Below, piece after piece: positions 26,601-34,470 of a stretch of DNA of 64,000 nt; positions within the stretch are counted from its first letter, which is position 1; each line of letters starts with the position of its first letter. Origin of the DNA: Microbispora catharanthi (GTDB lineage: Bacteria; Actinomycetota; Actinomycetes; Streptosporangiales; Streptosporangiaceae); assembly GCF_006334915.2 (NCBI RefSeq), contig NZ_VDMA02000006.1, forward strand, positions 1-64,000, given 5' to 3'. Below the pieces are notes generated by a model, which made no database searches, was not told the origin of the DNA, and saw only the letters and a program-made list of their open reading frames with translations. The translations under genes were made by a program, and so were the position numbers.

Positions 26601-26647
26601 GATACCGGGACACCAGCCACTGGGGCGTGCTGCGACTGCGGCGCTGA
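23615..26647 (+). CDS. secreted modular GH10 endo-xylanase (CBM-CBM-GH10-CBM9-CBM9)
   Basis: 1010 aa. Signal peptide ending around ATPAGAAA; two carbohydrate-binding modules of the CBM22/CBM4_9 type (YDFEDGTTQGWGARGD at about 50; DFETGTAQGWSPRAS at about 204), each ending in a YIDD/YLDD strand; a GH10 domain (about 350-690) with acid/base E486 (WDVVNEVVDE) and nucleophile E593 (ITELDVS); then two CBM9-like modules (PEVDGRRDLEWD...; PVVDGAVDPAWAAAP...). This layout is that of large xylanases that attack cell-wall-bound xylan. ATG 23615 follows GAGGAGA. A 12-bp hairpin lies inside the signal-peptide codons. Confidence 0.95.
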   Translation: MRSLLHRAAAAVLRLLAVRPAVAAVLCLFVGLPAVAASATPAGAAAVQVAKYDFEDGTTQGWGARGDGVEVGATSDAAHSGSRSLLTSGRTATWHGASIGPPFQKGVTYQVTAYARMVSGEPSSTIALTVQRTPDGGDTTYERVAAATVTDGGWAELSGTYSFGADSTDVQLYAESSEATAKYYIDDIVITSDTDPARSGLSTDFETGTAQGWSPRASASLAATTDAAHGGARSLAVTGRSASWDGPAISVLGKMAKGSKYTLSAWVRLGPDTASGNLGLSIERRTNGTPSYERVAAPKAVPEGEWVQLTGTYTLAYDVDFLGVYVESDAGTFPFYLDDFTLTYVEPKPIQTDIPALKDEVPFTLGAAVARAQTLGEHGDLLLKHFGGVTPGNDLKWDATEPREDEFTFAEGDYLVNYAVQHGLTFRGHTLAWHSQTPDWVFKDGDRDLTSSPEDKALLLKRLENHVKTLVGRYKGTIAVWDVVNEVVDENQPDGLRRSKWFQITGLDFIRTAFRVAHETDPAAKLFINDYNTEFPRKRQALYDLVKRLKAEGVPIDGVGHQLHLNIEQPPASDVEDTISTFATLGVDQQITELDVSVYPDFVSTYDEVPAEVLAEQGYRYKELFDVFRRHKTQLSSVTVWGLADDATWLSTFPITRLNAPLLFDDALQAKPAYWGVVDPAKLPPLVRRLEAPAATPEVDGRRDLEWDLLPDTSIARVGDVSAGFQARSSARWLYVLAEVRDPSDDRSDRVTFTVGGTPYAVRRDGGHPRGVDAAVRKTTGGYRVEARLPIGTDVAVAVTDASGGSQTSWTGKLTATPAVKLTTAPGRRPVVDGAVDPAWAAAPEIRTATWIQGTSGATARARALWSGDTLYLLAQVADPTLSEQSANPWEQDSVEFFVDPGNGKTRGYGDDDGQYRISFSGRTSVGGPLDPAAIAGNLNAAAKAVPGGYVIEAAVKLPTITLRDGTLLGFDVQVDDATGAARTSAATWNDATGQGYRDTSHWGVLRLRR
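23644..23673 (+). other. 12-bp perfect inverted repeat in the xylanase signal-peptide region
   Basis: GGCCGTACTGCG (23644-23655), loop TTTGCT, CGCAGTACGGCC (23662-23673). A further partial copy GCGGCCGTACTG follows at 23680-23691. It begins 30 bases after the start codon, so it could form a stable hairpin in the mRNA. Confidence 0.85.
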
Positions 26648-26771
26648 CCTCACGTACTCAGTTCACACACTGATCTCCGGCACGGGATCGGACACCGGAG
26701 CCCGGCAGACGGGGCCTGGCGCAGGGAGGCCCCGCGCTGAAAGGCTCTGGCGCACCGTGCCGGTGCCGGAC

Positions 26772-26801
26772 GGCCCGGTTCCCCGCATGGGGGACCGGGC
26801 C
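26772..26801 (+). terminator. strong hairpin between xylanase and GH43 genes
   Basis: GGCCCGGTTCCCC, loop GCAT, GGGGGACCGGGCC: 13-bp stem with one G-U wobble. It lies 125 bases after the xylanase stop and only 23 bases before the GH43 start, so it may end the GH5-GH10 transcript, stabilise its 3' end, or shape translation of the GH43 gene. Confidence 0.65.
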
Positions 26802-26824
26802 GGTCACGTTCGAGGAAGGGACAA

Positions 26825-28390
26825 ATGATCGACGAAGTCGACGGGTGGGAGTACCGGAACCCCGTCATCCCCGGATTCCACCCCGACCCATCGGTGTGCC
26901 GGGTGGGCGAGGACTACTACCTGGTGACCTCCAGCTTCGAGTGGTTCCCAGGCGTGCCGATCTTCCACAGCCGCGACCTGGTCAACTGGCGGCAGCTCGG
27001 GCACGTGCTCGACCGCCCGTCCCAGCTCGACCTGGACGGCATGCGGCCCTCGGGCGGCGTCTACGCCGCCACCATCCGCCATCACGACGGCGTCTTCTAC
27101 GTCATCACCACGCTGGTGGACGGGCCGGGCAACTTCATCGTCACCGCCACCGACCCCGCGGGCCCCTGGAGCGAACCCCGATGGCTGCCGGGAGCCCGCG
27201 GCATCGATCCCTCGCTGCTGTTCGACGAGGGCCGGGTCTGGCTCACCGGCACGAGGGAGAAGGACGCGGGCCGCTACCCCGGGGAGACCGAGGTCTACCT
27301 CCTGGAGCTCGACCCGGCCACGCTGGAGCCGTGCGGCGAGGAGCGGGTCGTCTGGGAGGCCGCCCAGCGGGGCGCCGTGTGGGCCGAGGGCCCCCACCTG
27401 TACCGGATCGGCGGCAGGTACTACCTGCTGACGTCGGAGGGCGGCACGTCGTACGACCACGCGGTCGTGGTCGCCAGGGCCGACCACGTCACCGGGCCGT
27501 ACGAGCCGAACCCGCGCAACCCGATCCTCACCCACCGGCATCTGGGCCTCAACCACCCCATCGCCTGCACGGGCCACGCCGACCTGGTGGAGACCCCGGA
27601 CGGCGAGTGGTGGATGGTGCTGCTGGCCACGCGCCCGTACGGCACTCCCGGCGACCTGGGCGCCGGCAACCTGAGAGGCGACAACCTGGGCAGGGAGACG
27701 TTCCTCACCCGGGTCTCCTGGGAGGACGGCTGGCCGGTCGCCGCGCAGGTCGCGCCCGTGGCCGCGGGACCGGCGCTGCCCGAGCACCGCTGGCCCGCCG
27801 TGCCCGCCTGCGACCACTTCGACGCCGACCGGCTCTCGCCTGTCTGGAACCACCTGCGCACCCCGCGCACGCCCTACTGGAGCCTGGGCGACAGCCGCCT
27901 GCGGCTGCGGCTGCGGCCGGAGACGCTGGCCCAGCGGGTCAACCCGAGCCTGGTCGCCCGCAGGCAGCAGCACATGGACTTCGCCGTCCACGCCGCGCTC
28001 GACTTCACGCCCGCGGCCGGGGAGTGCGCGGGTCTCGCGCTGGTGCAGGACGACGACCACCACGTGCTGCTCGTGCGGACCGCGCGCGGCCTCGAACTCG
28101 TCCGCAGGAAGGCGGGCGGCGACGACCTGCTCGCCTCCGTACGGGTGCCCGGCCAGCGGCGGCTCTACCTCGGAGTGGAGGCGCGCGGGCAGGCCTACCA
28201 GGCCAGGTACGCCGTCGCGCCGGGGGAGTGGACCGACCTCGGCGACCCGGTGGACGGCAGGATCCTCAGCAGCGCCGTGGCCGGCGGCTTCACCGGCGCC
28301 TACATCGGCATGTACGCCAGCTCCAACGGCCGCCCGAGCTCCAACGTCGCCGCGTTCGACTGGTTCGAGTACCTGCCGCTCGGCCCGTGA
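26825..28390 (+). CDS. GH43-family beta-xylosidase / arabinofuranosidase
   Basis: 521 aa from ATG 26825 after GAGGAAGGG. N-terminal five-bladed propeller with the GH43 triad: base D21 (GFHPDPS), modulator D128 (GIDPSLLF), acid E188 (WAEGPHLY). The C-terminal beta-sandwich (about 320-521, DFTPAAGECAGLALVQDDDH) is the usual accessory domain of GH43 xylosidases. No signal peptide, so cytosolic; it would finish the breakdown of imported xylo-oligosaccharides made by the GH10 enzyme. Converges with the SDR gene with a 12-base gap. Confidence 0.92.
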   Translation: MIDEVDGWEYRNPVIPGFHPDPSVCRVGEDYYLVTSSFEWFPGVPIFHSRDLVNWRQLGHVLDRPSQLDLDGMRPSGGVYAATIRHHDGVFYVITTLVDGPGNFIVTATDPAGPWSEPRWLPGARGIDPSLLFDEGRVWLTGTREKDAGRYPGETEVYLLELDPATLEPCGEERVVWEAAQRGAVWAEGPHLYRIGGRYYLLTSEGGTSYDHAVVVARADHVTGPYEPNPRNPILTHRHLGLNHPIACTGHADLVETPDGEWWMVLLATRPYGTPGDLGAGNLRGDNLGRETFLTRVSWEDGWPVAAQVAPVAAGPALPEHRWPAVPACDHFDADRLSPVWNHLRTPRTPYWSLGDSRLRLRLRPETLAQRVNPSLVARRQQHMDFAVHAALDFTPAAGECAGLALVQDDDHHVLLVRTARGLELVRRKAGGDDLLASVRVPGQRRLYLGVEARGQAYQARYAVAPGEWTDLGDPVDGRILSSAVAGGFTGAYIGMYASSNGRPSSNVAAFDWFEYLPLGP

Positions 28391-28402
28391 TCCGGCCCTG
28401 AC

Positions 28403-29194
28403 TCAGCGCATGATGCGGCGGAAGGCGGAGCCGGCCGCCCGCACCGCCAGGGCGGGCGAGAGCCGTACGGCCCGCCAGGTGGCGCGGGCGGACGCGGGCG
28501 CGACGATGAGCGCCTGGTTCCTGGCCACGCCGCGCAGCACGTCGCGGGCTAGCGACTCCACGGGATACAGGCGGCCCTGGGCCCGCACGGCCGTCGTGCG
28601 GGCGCGCAGCCCGATCTCGGTCTGCGGCAGCCCGGGGTTGGCGTTGTCGAGCAGCGGGGTGTCGGTGAACCCGGGGCAGACCACGCTGACCTTCACGCCG
28701 TGGACCGCCGCCTCGGCCCGCAGCGCGAGCGAGAGCCCGACGACGGCGTGCTTGGTCGCCGTGTAGGGCAGCATCATGGGCGCGGGGGTCAGCCCGGCCA
28801 GCGACGCGGTGTTCACGATGTGCCCGTAGCCCTGCTCGATCATGAGCGGGTACGCCGCGTGCACGCCGTGGACCACCCCGCGCAGGTTCACGTCGATCGT
28901 CCGGTTCCAGTGGTCGAGCGTGAACTCCTCGGCACGGCCGCCCACCGCGATGCCGGCGTTGTTGAACAGGAAGTCGAGCCGCCCGTGCTCGGCCGCCACG
29001 CCGGTGACCAGTTCCCGCACGGCCTGCGCGTCGGAGACGTCGCACACGACGCCCGCGCAGCCGAGATCCTTGGCGGCGTCCTCGGCCCCCCGGACGTCGG
29101 CGATCGTGACGTGGGCGCCGCGCCGTACGAGCTCGGCGGCGACGGCCCGCCCGATCCCCGACGCCCCGCCCGTGACGACGGCGGTCTTCCTCAC
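28403..29194 (-). CDS. short-chain dehydrogenase/reductase
   Basis: 263 aa, classical SDR: cofactor motif TGGASGIG (8-15), D33 at the end of beta-2 (IADVR), NNAG (78-81), catalytic S131, Y144 and K148 (PYTATK). GTG 29194 overlaps the stop of the diiron oxygenase gene (GTGA), so the two are co-translated. The C-terminal basic tail (RATWRAVRLSPAL...FRRIMR) is like that of SDRs acting on membrane or lipid substrates, but the substrate is not known. Confidence 0.9.
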   Translation of the reverse strand: MRKTAVVTGGASGIGRAVAAELVRRGAHVTIADVRGAEDAAKDLGCAGVVCDVSDAQAVRELVTGVAAEHGRLDFLFNNAGIAVGGRAEEFTLDHWNRTIDVNLRGVVHGVHAAYPLMIEQGYGHIVNTASLAGLTPAPMMLPYTATKHAVVGLSLALRAEAAVHGVKVSVVCPGFTDTPLLDNANPGLPQTEIGLRARTTAVRAQGRLYPVESLARDVLRGVARNQALIVAPASARATWRAVRLSPALAVRAAGSAFRRIMR

Positions 29195-30186
29195 GCGTTT
29201 CCCCTCGCCTGAGCCTTCGGCTCGTCCCAGATGCCCATCGCCCGCCACAAACGGCGGCTGATCGGGTTCATCATGCCCAGATCTGAGCAAAGCTCTCTCG
29301 TCCTGGACACCGAGTCACGGGTCTGCGCGGCCGTCTCGGGGTTGTCGAGGTAGACCTCGCGCACGACGTCGTCCGGGATCCGGAACGCCCTGATCATGGA
29401 GCCGGGCGGGGACAGCATGATCCGCGCCATGAGGCCGATGATCAGCGGCGTGAGCAGGCTCAGCGCGAAGCGCCGGTAGCGCGGCATGCGCGGCACCCGC
29501 CGGCGCAGGTAGTGGCGGGCGAAGGAGATGTGCCGCGCCTCCTCCGCCACGTGGATGCGCATGATGGTCTCCTCGAGCGGATGCCGGATGCGCCCGCTCT
29601 TGAGCGTCGTGCGCTGCACGTGGTCGATCGGGTCCTCGCCGCCCAGCACGAAGACGAAGAACAGCTCGGTGGAGATCAGCGGAATCCACGGCACCACCTG
29701 GGCGAGCAGGCTGAGCGGCCCGGGGATGCCGCGAATCGGGAGCTTCGTGCGGTTCACGAACTCCTGGAACATCATCCCGTGATGACCTTCTTCGATCATC
29801 TCGTGGTAGACGTACCGGAACTCGGGAGAGCCGTTCGGCAGCCGGTAGGCGTAGTTGAGCAGCCCGCGCTTGAGCAGGTTCTCGAACTGCAACCCGATCT
29901 TCATGGCGGTCGCGACCCGCCAGAGGCCGATGCGCGCCCTGACCTCCGGCGGCCGGCTCCGATACCAGGAATGGCCGCCCAGCCTGTCGGCCGGCGGCAG
30001 CTCCCAGCGCGGGTCGGTCTGGTCCACGTGGAACTCGGGGTCGTCCCAGGGGATGTCGACGTACGGCTCCCAGTGCTTGTCGACCGAGGCCTTCGACAGG
30101 CGTTCGATGACGGCCTCGTACGCGCTCCGGTCGGCGACGTGCTCGTCCTTTTCCCTGGTCGCGGTGGTCTTCGGCGCGGCGGACAT
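29191..30186 (-). CDS. AurF-like diiron oxygenase
   Basis: 331 aa from ATG 30186, chosen for the GGAGGG site seven bases upstream; longer frames are unlikely. Two Glu-rich helices carry E-x-x-H motifs (HEMIEEGHHG: E132/H135; EEARHISFAR: E216/H219) with further Glu at about 102 and 206, the ligand set of AurF-type (p-aminobenzoate N-oxygenase) diiron proteins. Hydrophobic helices around 160-180 and 235-260 suggest membrane association. In operon with an SDR, which may supply or further process its product. No biosynthetic cluster is nearby, so a fatty-acid or housekeeping substrate is as likely as an antibiotic precursor. Confidence 0.85.
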   Translation of the reverse strand: MSAAPKTTATREKDEHVADRSAYEAVIERLSKASVDKHWEPYVDIPWDDPEFHVDQTDPRWELPPADRLGGHSWYRSRPPEVRARIGLWRVATAMKIGLQFENLLKRGLLNYAYRLPNGSPEFRYVYHEMIEEGHHGMMFQEFVNRTKLPIRGIPGPLSLLAQVVPWIPLISTELFFVFVLGGEDPIDHVQRTTLKSGRIRHPLEETIMRIHVAEEARHISFARHYLRRRVPRMPRYRRFALSLLTPLIIGLMARIMLSPPGSMIRAFRIPDDVVREVYLDNPETAAQTRDSVSRTRELCSDLGMMNPISRRLWRAMGIWDEPKAQARGNA

Positions 30187-30385
30187 GCGGCCCTCCCTTC
30201 CGGCGCCGCAATTGTACGACCCATCCAATAACTGGGGAAGAGGTCGCCGTGACGCGACTCGGCGGAATTCCCGGCCGGCAAGATTCCCGCGCGGTACAGT
30301 TCGGCGAGGTCACCCGTGTGTGACCTTCTTGAACGGCCCTCCCTCGCCTACTGTCGAAGCGAGGGGACGGCGAATTGGAGCCCGC

Positions 30386-31618
30386 GTGCCTGAGACCTGC
30401 GACGTCGTGATCATCGGTGGTGGCGTGATCGGCTGCGCGATCGCGCACAGGCTCGCCGCGCGCGGCACGAGCGTGGTGCTCGTGGACGCGGGGCAGCGTC
30501 TCGGGCTCGGCGCCTCCGACGGCGCGATGGGCGGCATCCTGACCCAGACGGAGCCCTCCTGCCTCGGCCCGCTGAGCAGCGTCATCAAGCGCAGCCGCGA
30601 CGTCTACCCGCAGTGGCTTGAGGAGATCCGCGCCGCCTCCGGCGTCGAGGTCCCGGTGCTGGACGGCGGCGACATCCAGGTCGCGCTGGACGAGGCCGAG
30701 ATGGAGCGCCTGGAGTCCAAGGTGCTGCCGCAGTGGAAGAACTCGCCGTTCGCCGTCGAGCGGCTGACGGCGGCCGACGCCAGAAATCTCGAACCGCTGC
30801 TGAGCGAGCGCGTCGTCGGCGGTTTCCTGCTGCCGGAGGAGCTCGCGCTCGACCCGCGGGTGCTCATGGCCGCCCTGACGACGGCCGTGCTGTCGGGGCG
30901 CACGCCGATCCGGGTGCTGAGCGCGGTGCGCGCCACCGGCCTGCGGACCGGGCCCCGCGGTGTCGAGGTGGACCTCCACGACGGCCGCCGGGTGTCGGCG
31001 GAGCAGGCCGTCGTCGCGGCTGGGCACCTGAGCGGGGTCTTCCTGCCCCGCCACCGCGCCCACCTGTTCCCCATCAAGGGCGTGGCCTTCGACGTCCGCC
31101 CACCCGGGGCCGTCACCTACCCGCTGCGCCACCACATCTTCGCGGAGATCAAACAGGACGGCCGGGAGTACTTCCCCTATCTCGTCCCCCGGCACGACGG
31201 CAGGGTGGCCGTCGGCGTCACCTACGAGGAGAACGTGGGGGACGTGACGGTGACCGCCGCGGCGATCGAGGAGATCCGGCGGGGCGTCGCCGCCCTCATG
31301 CCCAGGGCGGCCACCTGGCCCATCGGCCGGCGCTGGGCCGGACTGCGGCCGGGCAGCGCCGACCACATGCCCATCCTCGGCCACGTGGACGACCACGGCC
31401 GGGTCGTGGCGGCGACCGGCCACAGCGGCCTCGGCGTCACGCTCGCCCCCGTCACGGCGGAGCTGGTGGCGGCCCTGGTCGGCGGGACCGCCGGCGCCCG
31501 GGAGAGCGAACTGCTCGCCGTCTGCCGGCCCGACCGCCCCTTCCCGCCCGCGCCGGCCGCGCCTGCGCCGCCTGTCCCGCCTACGCCGCCGGTGTCGCCG
31601 CCTCCCACAGTTCGGTGA
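30386..31618 (+). CDS. FAD-dependent oxidoreductase, glycine oxidase / ThiO type (DAO family)
   Basis: 410 aa from GTG 30386 (MPETCDVVIIGGGVIGCAIA), preceded by TTGGAG. FAD-binding GGGVIGCAIAHRLA at 10-23; C-terminal FAD contact GHSGLGVTLAP; central segment RWAGLRPGSADHMPILG as in ThiO/DadA-type enzymes. It would oxidise an amine or amino acid to an imino compound with H2O2 release. No other thiamine-synthesis genes are adjacent, so ThiO is not asserted as the name. The Pro-rich C-terminal tail overlaps the converging membrane-protein gene by 38 bases. Confidence 0.88.
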   Translation: MPETCDVVIIGGGVIGCAIAHRLAARGTSVVLVDAGQRLGLGASDGAMGGILTQTEPSCLGPLSSVIKRSRDVYPQWLEEIRAASGVEVPVLDGGDIQVALDEAEMERLESKVLPQWKNSPFAVERLTAADARNLEPLLSERVVGGFLLPEELALDPRVLMAALTTAVLSGRTPIRVLSAVRATGLRTGPRGVEVDLHDGRRVSAEQAVVAAGHLSGVFLPRHRAHLFPIKGVAFDVRPPGAVTYPLRHHIFAEIKQDGREYFPYLVPRHDGRVAVGVTYEENVGDVTVTAAAIEEIRRGVAALMPRAATWPIGRRWAGLRPGSADHMPILGHVDDHGRVVAATGHSGLGVTLAPVTAELVAALVGGTAGARESELLAVCRPDRPFPPAPAAPAPPVPPTPPVSPPPTVR

Positions 31619-32561
31619 ACCGTTCGGCCCGCTCCCGCACCCTCTCCTGATCCTGTACGAGGATCGTGCTGTGGATCACCGGGGCGATGCCGTCGCCGAC
31701 CTGCGGGGCGGGGTTGGACTCGTAGTAGACGACCCCGTCGAACAGGATGAAGTCGGACAGCGAGCCGCGCAGCAGGGGCGGCGCGTCGGCGAGGAGGAGC
31801 GTGCGCACCTCGATCCCGACCGTGGTCTGCCACTTCCACACCCGGCGGAACGCCTCGGAGTCGAGCCGCTCGGAACGATCCACCACGAACACCCGGCGCA
31901 CCCGCGCCCCACGCTGGACGAGGTCGCGCTGGAGCTTGACGTAGCGCTGCCCGAGGTCGGTGTGCCAGAAGCCGCCCTCGAACTCGGTGTCGCGGGCGTC
32001 CACGCTGGTCAGGCTGATCGCGTCGAGACTGACCCGGGCGTTGCGCGCGAGCGCGAGCAGCCAGTCGCGGTCCTCGCCCTCGTACAGCGCGTACCTGCCG
32101 TCGGACAGCTCGCCGAGGAACTTCGCCATCCGGGTGACCTCGTGGTGCACCAGGCTCTTGACGAGGTCGGGCATGTCGTCGCGGATCTTGGCGGCGTTCT
32201 GCACCAGCTCGGCCACCCCCCTGGTCTCCAGCGCGGACATCTCCACGACGCCGAACAGCTTGCTCGCCTCGTTGATCTTGGCAAAGCTGTCGGCCACCAG
32301 ATTGTGGGTCTTCGTATGCTGCCTGCGCTGCTCCTGCAGCACGGTCTCGAGCTGGTCGTCCACGTCCGCGAGGAACTGCACGACGAAGACGACGCCACTG
32401 ATGAACGTCGCGAGCAGCAGGCTCCACAGGTCCTCGTTCGGCACGCGGATGAGCGCGTTGCTCACGACGTAGCTCACGCCACCCACGAGCACCGTCACGA
32501 GGACCTTGCGCACGATCCTCGGGACGAGCGACGGGGAGGGCTCGGGTGCTGCTCCGGTCAC
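31581..32561 (-). CDS. membrane protein with coiled coil and PLD/DUF6879-like C-terminal domain (last gene of the cassette)
   Basis: 326 aa from GTG 32561 with GGAGGTGA ahead and only two bases after the previous stop. Two membrane helices near the N-terminus (about 14-36 and 46-66), a helical stretch (residues 68-130), then a mixed alpha/beta domain (ISLTSVDARDTEFEGGF, VRRVFVVDRSE, DFILFDGVVYYES) whose pattern recalls phospholipase-D-like or DUF6879 proteins, without HKD motifs. I do not recognise an exact family. Placement at the end of a five-gene operon suggests it anchors or senses for the cassette. Confidence 0.8.
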   Translation of the reverse strand: MTGAAPEPSPSLVPRIVRKVLVTVLVGGVSYVVSNALIRVPNEDLWSLLLATFISGVVFVVQFLADVDDQLETVLQEQRRQHTKTHNLVADSFAKINEASKLFGVVEMSALETRGVAELVQNAAKIRDDMPDLVKSLVHHEVTRMAKFLGELSDGRYALYEGEDRDWLLALARNARVSLDAISLTSVDARDTEFEGGFWHTDLGQRYVKLQRDLVQRGARVRRVFVVDRSERLDSEAFRRVWKWQTTVGIEVRTLLLADAPPLLRGSLSDFILFDGVVYYESNPAPQVGDGIAPVIHSTILVQDQERVRERAERFTELWEAATPAA

Positions 32562-32563
32562 GG

Positions 32564-33490
32564 TCACCTCCGTCCGGCTTCGGCGGTTGCGCTGAGCAGG
32601 GCCAGGGCGTTCATCGCGACCTGGTCGCGGACCCGGTCGACCAGGGAACGCCACTGCCGGGTGAACCCCGGCCGCCGCTCCAGGCTCTCCCAGAACGGCG
32701 TCAGCCACTCCTCGACCCGGGCTGCGGGCATCCACAGGTGCATGAGGTGGTCGATGGCGGGTGCCAGGCGGGCCGCGGCCTGGGCTCCCGGCGTCCCGCC
32801 GATCCGCGCCCGCTCGACGATGACCAGCAGCGACGTCAGCAGCCAGTCGTGCGTCGCCAGGTCCTCGCACAGGTCGACCACGGCGGGGGTGAACGGGCCG
32901 GGATGCGTCAGGCGCAGCGTCCGCTCCTGCTCGGTGTGCAGGGTGAACCGGATCGACGGCTCGCCGGTCTCCGCCACCCACCGCAGGCTCGTACGCGGGA
33001 TCTTGAAGGGGGCCCGCCGGTCAAGCAGCGGGGACGCCTGGACGAGGTCGAGGAAGCGTCCGCTGACGGCCCCCAGGTTGAGGCAGCCGGGTGCGGAGTC
33101 GCCGGTGAACCCTTCGGCGAGGTCGGCCGCCTTCGCCTTTCCCAGGACCTCCACGACCCCCGGCCGGGCCAGGTAGTGCGACCAGGGCAGCCTGCGGTCG
33201 GCCTCCGAGCGCACCAGCCGGACGTACGACGATCCCTGGGCCACCCGGCCCCCGGTCACCGCGCAGCGGGATACCACCGTGCCGACGCCCCTGACCCGGG
33301 AACGGGACGCGGTGGGCAGCGCGCAGTCCACCCCGGTCAGTCGTTCGGGCGACAGCGCGTGGACGATGGGACGGCGGGAGACGCGCACCGTCTCCCCGGT
33401 CATGAGCCCGAGCACCTGACGGCACGTCGACTCGGAGATCTCCCCGGAGTTCTGCAGCAGCCCGGTGTGGACTTCCCCCATCACCAGCAT
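32564..33490 (-). CDS. SCO2521-like protein (cassette component)
   Basis: 308 aa from ATG 33490 (MLVMGEVHTGLLQNSGEI), with GAGGGG four bases upstream and an eight-base gap from the previous gene. Soluble, mixed alpha/beta N-terminus and helical C-terminus (LFxSL-like segments about 240-300). I match it from memory to the SCO2521 family, which lies next to SCO2522-SCO2524 in Streptomyces. Biochemical function is unknown. No catalytic motif that I can name. Confidence 0.78.
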   Translation of the reverse strand: MLVMGEVHTGLLQNSGEISESTCRQVLGLMTGETVRVSRRPIVHALSPERLTGVDCALPTASRSRVRGVGTVVSRCAVTGGRVAQGSSYVRLVRSEADRRLPWSHYLARPGVVEVLGKAKAADLAEGFTGDSAPGCLNLGAVSGRFLDLVQASPLLDRRAPFKIPRTSLRWVAETGEPSIRFTLHTEQERTLRLTHPGPFTPAVVDLCEDLATHDWLLTSLLVIVERARIGGTPGAQAAARLAPAIDHLMHLWMPAARVEEWLTPFWESLERRPGFTRQWRSLVDRVRDQVAMNALALLSATAEAGRR

Positions 33491-33498
33491 CGGGCCCC

Positions 33499-34470
33499 TC
33501 AGATGAAGACGTAGGAGATGCGGTCGACGAGCTCCTCTTCGAGCCGGACTCCCTCGCTCTCGCTCCGGGTGACGACCTGCCGCAGGACCTCGTCGTCCAC
33601 CGCGACCTGGCTCAGGATCGTCCGTACGGCCAGCTCGACGGGCAGGAACCGGGGGGAGAGGACGGACAGCGTGGTGTACGCGCTGAACGGCGCGGCCTGG
33701 GGGTTGAGCCGGACGACCGCGGGCAGCCCGTCCCAGTCGCGGGGCCAGTCGCCGTCCAGGGCGACCGGCGGGAGCGGCACGTGGCCGTCGCTGCGCAGCA
33801 GCCCCAGCCGCAGGAGCTGCCAGACGGCCGCGAGGAAGGGGCACGACCAGGTGCGCCGCGGTCCCTTCTCGTCCCACAGCTCGACGTCCACGAAGATCGA
33901 GTGGCCGCGCTTGGCGTTCTGCGCGGGCGGCTCCCACGGCCGGGTCTTCCCCATCGCCTGCATCGGCGTGGTGCGGGGCGAGCGGGAGCCGTTGCACAGC
34001 CAGCCCGTCTCCTTCACCGGCGGGCGGGACCCGTCGGTCTCGGGCGGCGGGTCGTCCACGAGCCGGTCCTCCACCAGCCGGGCCAGCTCGACGCCGCCCG
34101 ACTGTGCGTCCTCGAACTCGGCACAGGCCGACTCCCTGGCCAGGTAGTCGATGGTCAGGTCGTGCTCGGCCGCCGCCTCGAGGACCATCGGCACCAGCTC
34201 GGCGGGGGTGCTGAAGCGGCTGAAGTAGTCGTCCACCAGGAAGCAGGTGCTCACCCGGGCCCGGCCCCCGGGCACCCGCTCCCGCCATAAGGAGCGGACC
34301 GTGGCGAGCCACGGCGCGACCCTGCGGAACTGCTCGCGCAGCCGGTCGGGCCCCGCCTCGTAGTCCTCCATGTACAGGTGCCCGAGCTCGACGGACACAT
34401 GGGAGAGGGGGACGGAGGCGATCCTGCGCTCGGCCGCCACCTCGCCGAACGTCGCCTGCACCGGCGTCAC
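33499..34470 (-). CDS. SCO2522-like protein (cassette component)
   Basis: 323 aa from GTG 34470, overlapping the stop of the P-loop gene by four bases (GTGA). Contains the ordered acidic segment LYMEDYEAGPDRLREQFRR, STCFLVDDYFSRFSTP and a cysteine in ARESACAEFED, and near the C-terminus DRISYVFI. Recalls the SCO2522 family; the VDDYF pattern suggests a nucleotide or metal site but this is speculation. Soluble, no membrane segment. Confidence 0.78.
   Translation of the reverse strand: MTPVQATFGEVAAERRIASVPLSHVSVELGHLYMEDYEAGPDRLREQFRRVAPWLATVRSLWRERVPGGRARVSTCFLVDDYFSRFSTPAELVPMVLEAAAEHDLTIDYLARESACAEFEDAQSGGVELARLVEDRLVDDPPPETDGSRPPVKETGWLCNGSRSPRTTPMQAMGKTRPWEPPAQNAKRGHSIFVDVELWDEKGPRRTWSCPFLAAVWQLLRLGLLRSDGHVPLPPVALDGDWPRDWDGLPAVVRLNPQAAPFSAYTTLSVLSPRFLPVELAVRTILSQVAVDDEVLRQVVTRSESEGVRLEEELVDRISYVFI

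Noticed and set aside
23438-26653. 1071-codon minus-strand frame opposite the xylanase
   Set aside because: Exact antisense of the GH10 gene with no motif; a usual GC-rich shadow.
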